A stretch of 64,000 bases of DNA from Paenibacillus assamensis DSM 18201. GTDB taxonomy: Bacteria; Bacillota; Bacilli; Paenibacillales; Paenibacillaceae. Below are positions 59,575 to 64,000 of this stretch, one piece after another; position 1 is the stretch's first letter; every line of letters starts with the position of its first letter. The stretch spans positions 1 through 64,000 of the forward strand of contig NZ_AULU01000006.1 in the NCBI RefSeq assembly GCF_000422445.1, read 5' to 3'. The translations under genes were made by a program, and so were the position numbers. The notes beneath the pieces are model-generated. The model saw only the letters and a program-made list of their open reading frames with translations, did no database searches and had not been told where the DNA came from.

Positions 59575-60159
59575 ATGTTCTATACATTCTGTAAAAATCT
59601 TTTATACGTTCTTTATCGCTTTTTCTTCCGATTGGAAGTGAAAGGGAAGCATCATGTGCCACATACAGGTGGCGTTGTATTATGTGCCAATCATATAAGT
59701 AACTTTGATCCTCCTACTATCGGTATTGCTCTAAAGCGAAAAGTTCGATTTATGGCTAAGGCGGAACTGTTTAAAGTACCTGTTCTTGGCTCAATGATTT
59801 CAGCACTGGGCGCTTTTCCAGTCAAGCGTGGCGGTGTAGGTAAGGATGCAATCAAGACAGCCTTCCAAGTACTTCGCTCAGGCGAAATTATGGGGATATT
59901 TCCCGAAGGAACTCGTAATATGTCTGGGGATGTTGCAGCTAAGAAGGGGGCAGCCATGATTGCTCTTAAAAGTGGTGCAGCAGTTGTTCCAGTTGCTATT
60001 TCCGGTTCGTATAAGTTGTTTGGTAAGGTTACCGTAACTTATGGTCCGCCTATTGATATGCAAGATTTGCTTGATGCTAAAGATAGCGATATGCTAGAGC
60101 AAGCGACGGATCGGATTATGCAGCACATCTATGCTCTGATCGATTCCGAGTCGCAATAG
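59575..60159 (+). CDS. plsC: 1-acyl-sn-glycerol-3-phosphate acyltransferase
   Basis: PlsC makes phosphatidic acid by acylating lysophosphatidate at the membrane. The 194-residue protein has the catalytic NHISNFD (HX4D) near residue 40, the glycerol-phosphate site FPVKRGG, the FPEGTRN block and VVPVAISGSY. A hydrophobic N-terminus (NLLYVLYRFFF) anchors it. The ATG at 59575, 7 bp after cmk, has only a weak GGTGAG site; an ATG at 59557 inside cmk is an alternative. Confidence 0.9.
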   Translation: MFYTFCKNLLYVLYRFFFRLEVKGKHHVPHTGGVVLCANHISNFDPPTIGIALKRKVRFMAKAELFKVPVLGSMISALGAFPVKRGGVGKDAIKTAFQVLRSGEIMGIFPEGTRNMSGDVAAKKGAAMIALKSGAAVVPVAISGSYKLFGKVTVTYGPPIDMQDLLDAKDSDMLEQATDRIMQHIYALIDSESQ

Positions 60160-60300
60160 CTTTCGTTTATGCATGAATTCAAGATCTACGTTTCATACTA
60201 TTGGTATTATTTTCGAGCTTATTTGTAAGCCGATTTGTTATGGGCGCTGCTACATTAAGCAGCTTTCTATAAATGGGGTTCTAATCGAGGAGGTATGGAC

Positions 60301-61515
60301 ATGTCTGAAGAAACGAAACAAGTTGAAACCGTAACTGAAAGTGCTACTGAACAAACGGTGGACAACATCGTGACTTTGAAAAAAGGAGATACCGTCAAAG
60401 GCACGATTGTCAAGATTGATGACAATCAAGCATATGTAAGTATTGGATATAAATACGATGGTATTATTCCCGTTCGTGAATTATCTTCGGTATCAGTAGA
60501 GAAAGCTTCTGATGCTGTAACAATTGGTCAAGAAGTTGAAGCTAAAGTTGTCAGCATTAATGATGGCAAAGAAAGCTTGATTTTGTCGAAACGTATGATC
60601 GATAGTGAGTCTGCTTGGGAAACATTGCAAGCGCGCTTTGATAACAAAGAAGTATTCGAAGTAACGGTTGCAGATGTTGTTAAAGGTGGCATTGTAGCAG
60701 ATGTTGGCGTGCGTGCCTTTATCCCAGCTTCCATGGTAGAGCGTCATTTTGTAGAAGATTTCAGCGATTATAAAGGCCGTACGTTGCGTGTGAAAGTTAA
60801 AGAAATTGACCGCGAGAACAACAAGCTTATTCTTTCTCAGAAAGATGTGCTTGACGAAGAGTTCGAAGCAAATAAAAAGCAAGTCATCGAAGGCCTTAAA
60901 GAAGGTCAAGAACTTGAAGGTACGGTTCAACGCTTAACCCAATTCGGCGCATTTGTTGATGTAGGCGGTGTAGATGGTCTTGTACACGTGTCCGAGTTAG
61001 CTTGGCAGCATGTTGAGAAGCCTGCTGATGTTGTTCAAGAGGGCCAGCAAGTACGAGTTAAAGTACTTAAGGTTGACCCTTCAAATGGAAAAATCAGCTT
61101 GAGTATGAAAGCTACTCAACCTGGACCTTGGGAACAAGCTGGTGGCTCCATTAATATCGGAGATGTGCTGACGGGTGTTGTAAAACGTTTGGTTGCATTC
61201 GGCGCTTTCGTCGAAGTAGCAGCAGGTGTAGAAGGATTGGTGCACATTTCCCAAATTTCACATCGTCATATTGGCACACCGCACGAAGTATTGAAGGAAG
61301 GCCAAGAGGTTCAGGTTAAAGTACTAGACTTTAATCCGGCTGAGAAACGTGTTAGTCTAAGTATCAAAGAAACAGAAGAGGCACCAGCTCCTAGTGAGAA
61401 GCCGGAGAAGAAGGTAAAAGAAGAGCTGAACAATCCAAACGTTTCTTTGAGCAACGAAACAATGAGCTTTACATTGGCTGAACGATTTGGCGACAAGTTG
61501 AACAACTTAAAATAA
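60301..61515 (+). CDS. rpsA: S1-domain ribosomal protein (YpfD/RpsA-like)
   Basis: An RNA-binding protein with four S1 domains (about 25-95, 110-178, 195-265 and 280-350), each with a VKGxVxxxxxxGAFVDxG-type core such as LEGTVQRLTQFGAFVDVGG and LTGVVKRLVAFGAFVEVAA. The 404 residues end in a Lys/Glu-rich tail. Firmicute proteins of this type associate only loosely with the ribosome. ATG 60301 is 7 nt from GGAGG. A GCTGCT-ACATTA-AGCAGC hairpin lies in the leader at 60246-60263. Confidence 0.9.
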   Translation: MSEETKQVETVTESATEQTVDNIVTLKKGDTVKGTIVKIDDNQAYVSIGYKYDGIIPVRELSSVSVEKASDAVTIGQEVEAKVVSINDGKESLILSKRMIDSESAWETLQARFDNKEVFEVTVADVVKGGIVADVGVRAFIPASMVERHFVEDFSDYKGRTLRVKVKEIDRENNKLILSQKDVLDEEFEANKKQVIEGLKEGQELEGTVQRLTQFGAFVDVGGVDGLVHVSELAWQHVEKPADVVQEGQQVRVKVLKVDPSNGKISLSMKATQPGPWEQAGGSINIGDVLTGVVKRLVAFGAFVEVAAGVEGLVHISQISHRHIGTPHEVLKEGQEVQVKVLDFNPAEKRVSLSIKETEEAPAPSEKPEKKVKEELNNPNVSLSNETMSFTLAERFGDKLNNLK

Positions 61516-61525
61516 GATGTAAACG

Positions 61526-61560
61526 AACGGCAATCCTCTTCTGGGTTGCCGTTTATTTTG
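61526..61560 (+). terminator. Terminator of the S1-type gene
   Basis: AACGGCAATCC pairs with GGGTTGCCGTT, followed by a T-rich stretch TTATTTTG. Confidence 0.85.
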
Positions 61561-61602
61561 TCCTTCTTTATCCCATCCTAACATAGAATGGAGGGATGTA
61601 AG

Positions 61603-62229
61603 ATGGGGCTACAGCTTGCCTCGGTGCCGGGGACCGTCGCTGCCTTATGTGCGGTCTGTTCCATCATTCTTGTATTTACTGGCTGGAGACAAGTGATTTT
61701 ACCTCATGCGTCAAGTTATGTGCTCATACTTGGTATTGGGACTTGGTTATGGGTAACTGGACTGCAGCTAAGAGTAGGTGAAACCATTTGGGATTTAGGA
61801 TGGCTGCTTATCTGTCTCGTTGCCGTAGTCATGTTCGTGCAGCTTTGGCGATCAGGCATGACGCTTTCAGACTCCATCGTGCTTTGTGGTCAGATATCGA
61901 TTATTGCCGCACTTTGGTTGATCGTAGACTTATTACGTGAAGCAGGAGATACGTGGGCAACTTCGTTTACTCCGCTGTTGATAAGTGTAATTGTTGGACT
62001 AGTTGTAGGTCTTATGTACTCGTCAGCGAGTCGTTCATTTATCGTTGTAACAGGTGTTCTTCTGTGTAAGGAATGGCTGCTGCAATTGCGTGATAAAGCA
62101 ACACTTGTTATGTTATTTGGTACATTATCAACGGCTGATGAATGGTGGATGACCTATGTGATATGTCGTTTCAGTGCATTAGTTGTACTTTATGCGGAGC
62201 GGTTTGTTATGTATATGCGTCGGGAATAG
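61603..62229 (+). CDS. Polytopic membrane protein, YphA-like by position
   Basis: A 208-residue protein made almost entirely of about six hydrophobic helices, with a basic C-terminal YMRRE. No catalytic motif is visible. B. subtilis yphA encodes a similar-sized membrane protein just before yphC (der), so the name is suggested by position and topology. ATG 61603 is 8 nt after GGAGGG. Function unknown. Confidence 0.65.
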   Translation: MGLQLASVPGTVAALCAVCSIILVFTGWRQVILPHASSYVLILGIGTWLWVTGLQLRVGETIWDLGWLLICLVAVVMFVQLWRSGMTLSDSIVLCGQISIIAALWLIVDLLREAGDTWATSFTPLLISVIVGLVVGLMYSSASRSFIVVTGVLLCKEWLLQLRDKATLVMLFGTLSTADEWWMTYVICRFSALVVLYAERFVMYMRRE

Positions 62230-62302
62230 TTAGCCAATCCGTGATTTTTCTGATATGATGTTGTACGTGTATATTGTTTAGGTATATGAAGGAGTGAACT
62301 GC

Positions 62303-63625
62303 ATGGCAAAACCCGTTGTTGCCATCGTCGGAAGGCCGAATGTCGGGAAATCGACCATTTTTAACCGTGTCATCGGCGATCGATTGGCAATTGTGGAAGA
62401 CAAGCCCGGCGTTACTAGAGATCGCATTTATGGGTCGGGCGAATGGAACGGGAAGACGTTCAGCATTATTGATACAGGTGGAATCGAGATTGACGGCGTC
62501 GATCATATTCTTCGTTCCATTCGTGTACAAGCAGAATTGGCGATTGAAGAAGCGGATGTTATCGTATTTATGTGTGAAGCTAAAAGCGGTGTCACACAAT
62601 CGGATGAAGAAGTAGCTCAAATTCTATTCCGTTCTGGTAAACCTGTTATTTTAGCAGTTAACAAGGTAGATAACATGAAACGCATGGATGATATTTACGA
62701 ATTCTATTCTCTTGGGTTCGGTGACCCTGTGCCAATATCGGGCTCTCACGGAACAGGAATCGGCGATTTGTTGGACGAAGTTGTTAAAAATCTGCCTGAT
62801 CTAACTGAAGATGAGTACGAAGATGATGTCATTAAAGTAGCATTAATCGGCCGTCCGAATGTTGGTAAGTCTTCTCTAGTCAACGCTATTCTAGGTGAAG
62901 ATCGAGTTATTGTGAGTGAAGTTGCTGGTACTACACGTGATGCGATTGATACACCGTTTGAAAAAGACGGTCAAAAATATGTCATTATTGATACAGCAGG
63001 TATGCGTAAGCGCGGCAAAGTATATGAGACTACAGAAAAGTATAGTGTAATGCGTTCCCTTAAAGCCATTGAACGAGCAGATGTTGTACTGGTTGTTATT
63101 AATGGTGAAGAAGGCATCATTGAGCAGGACAAGCATATCGCTGGTTATGCTCATGAAGCGGGCAAAGCAGCACTATTCGTTGTGAACAAATGGGATGCGG
63201 TTGAGAAAGATGACAAGACGATGCATCAAAATGAGCAGAGCATTCGTGATAATTTCTTGTTTATGACGTATGCACCAATTGTGTTCTTGTCAGCAAAAAC
63301 GAAGCAGCGCTTACATAAACTGCTGCCAGTTATCCAACATGTAGCGCAACAACATGCTAGACGTATTCCGACCCACTTGCTTAACGACGTGATATCTGAT
63401 GCGGTGGCTTACAACCCGCCTCCAACGGACAAAGGTCGTCGTCTGCGGATTAACTATGCCACTCAAGTGGCGGTCAAACCGCCTACGATGGTTATTTTTG
63501 TGAATGATCCAGAGCTTATGCACTTCTCATACGAGCGTTATCTGGAGAACCGCATTCGCGCTTCGTTTGACTTTGAGGGAACGCCGATGCGATTGTTCAC
63601 GCGCCGCAAATCAGACGAGAGTTAG
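62303..63625 (+). CDS. der: GTPase Der (EngA), ribosome assembly
   Basis: An essential GTPase with two G domains in tandem that assists 50S subunit assembly. The 440-residue protein has [15 protein letters not shown] and NKVDNMKR in the first domain; [20 protein letters not shown] and NKWDAVEKD in the second; and a C-terminal KH-like domain ([36 protein letters not shown]). AAGGAG precedes ATG 62303. plsY follows 12 bp later. Confidence 0.95.
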   Translation: MAKPVVAIVGRPNVGKSTIFNRVIGDRLAIVEDKPGVTRDRIYGSGEWNGKTFSIIDTGGIEIDGVDHILRSIRVQAELAIEEADVIVFMCEAKSGVTQSDEEVAQILFRSGKPVILAVNKVDNMKRMDDIYEFYSLGFGDPVPISGSHGTGIGDLLDEVVKNLPDLTEDEYEDDVIKVALIGRPNVGKSSLVNAILGEDRVIVSEVAGTTRDAIDTPFEKDGQKYVIIDTAGMRKRGKVYETTEKYSVMRSLKAIERADVVLVVINGEEGIIEQDKHIAGYAHEAGKAALFVVNKWDAVEKDDKTMHQNEQSIRDNFLFMTYAPIVFLSAKTKQRLHKLLPVIQHVAQQHARRIPTHLLNDVISDAVAYNPPPTDKGRRLRINYATQVAVKPPTMVIFVNDPELMHFSYERYLENRIRASFDFEGTPMRLFTRRKSDES

Positions 63626-63637
63626 GAGCGATCTAAG

Positions 63638-64000
63638 GTGACGTTACCCATACTTTCTATAATCGGCAGCTATTTGATTGGCTCAGTCAGTTTCAGCGTT
63701 CTGTTTGCCAAGTGGCTCCGTGGAATTGATATTCGACATCATGGCAGCGGCAACGCTGGCGCAACGAATACGCTGCGTGTTTTAGGAAAAGGTCCTGCCC
63801 TTTGCGTATTACTGCTTGATGCAGTGAAAGGTATTGCTGCTGTTTTGCTGGGCTACCTTGTATCGGATGACTCATGGGTAGCTGTAGTTTGTGGAATCGC
63901 AGCTATTGCTGGCCACAATTGGCCGATCTTTTTCCGTTTTCGTGGTGGGAAGGGAATTGCTACTACAATTGGGGTTCTCGCCATGTTGGCATTTTGGGCG
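63638..64000 (+). CDS. plsY: Glycerol-3-phosphate acyltransferase PlsY (5' part)
   Basis: PlsY transfers acyl groups from acyl-phosphate to glycerol 3-phosphate, the step before PlsC. The 121 codons present begin with GTG after AGGAG and show LIGSVSFSVLFAKW, HGSGNAGATNTLRVLGKG, LLLDAVKGIAAVLLGYL and GHNWPIFFRFRGGKGIATTIG, the conserved PlsY motifs. The gene runs off the end of the window. Confidence 0.93.
   Translation, partial: MTLPILSIIGSYLIGSVSFSVLFAKWLRGIDIRHHGSGNAGATNTLRVLGKGPALCVLLLDAVKGIAAVLLGYLVSDDSWVAVVCGIAAIAGHNWPIFFRFRGGKGIATTIGVLAMLAFWA

Noticed and set aside
1-64000. CRISPR arrays, tRNA or rRNA genes, prophage or integrative-element signs
   Set aside because: No regularly spaced repeats, no tRNA-like cloverleaf or rRNA sequence and no phage structural genes were noticed. 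The single integrase-like gene is the housekeeping XerD locus.

Overview
The window looks like chromosome from an endospore-forming Bacillota of the Paenibacillus type. It carries spoIIM, spoIIAA-spoIIAB-sigF, spoVAF, dacB-spmA-spmB, ytfJ, ypeB and mciZ. Gene order follows the Bacillus subtilis stretch from bkd through spoIIA, rib, scpAB, res and serA to der-plsY, with Paenibacillus-like differences. No rRNA, tRNA, CRISPR array or prophage was seen. The only mobile element is one IS3-family insertion sequence at the left edge.

Left part (1-15 kb): the IS sits beside a DUF2627 gene and a branched-chain 2-oxoacid dehydrogenase cluster (lpdV, bkdAA, bkdAB, bkdB) that leads into lipB, which makes the lipoyl cofactor BkdB needs. 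Next come a 34-codon Prli42-like gene, an M20 peptidase, a TetR/MFS efflux pair sharing an operator-like motif, a 46-residue MciZ-like division inhibitor gene, nudF overlapping an EndoQ-type PHP nuclease gene, spoIIM and fur.

Middle (15-31 kb): an intracellular-type subtilase with a very basic tail; a DUF4227 gene; a XerD-like recombinase lacking the usual HxxR histidine; deoB-punA-pdp nucleoside salvage; a glutamate dehydrogenase; dacF; the spoIIA operon behind a sigma-H-like promoter; spoVAF behind a sigma-G-like promoter, with no other spoVA gene here; lysA.

Riboflavin to respiration (31-49 kb): ppiB; an FMN riboswitch controlling ribD-ribE-ribBA-ribH, with its terminator about 280 nt beyond the aptamer; scpA-scpB and a UPF0173 hydrolase; ytfI-ytfJ; dacB-spmA-spmB; rluB; resABC (cytochrome c maturation) with resDE.

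Right part (49-64 kb): serA under a T-box; a CPBP protease, a tail-anchored protein and a phosphoesterase; a mecA/ypbH adaptor gene; prsW; a 49-residue zinc-ribbon gene; ypeB without a neighbouring sleB; the PilZ gene motI/ypfA; a ypfB-like gene; cmk with a terminator almost on its promoter; plsC; an S1-type gene; yphA; der; and the start of plsY.

I did not find a clearly new multigene system. The best leads are regulatory or small-gene features: the in-frame slippery site in the transposase, the cmk promoter/terminator, the distant FMN expression platform, the shared TetR motif, the Prli42 and MciZ genes, the XerD active-site change and the 20-bp palindrome before spoIIM. All family names come from recognising sequence motifs and gene order; no database search was run.
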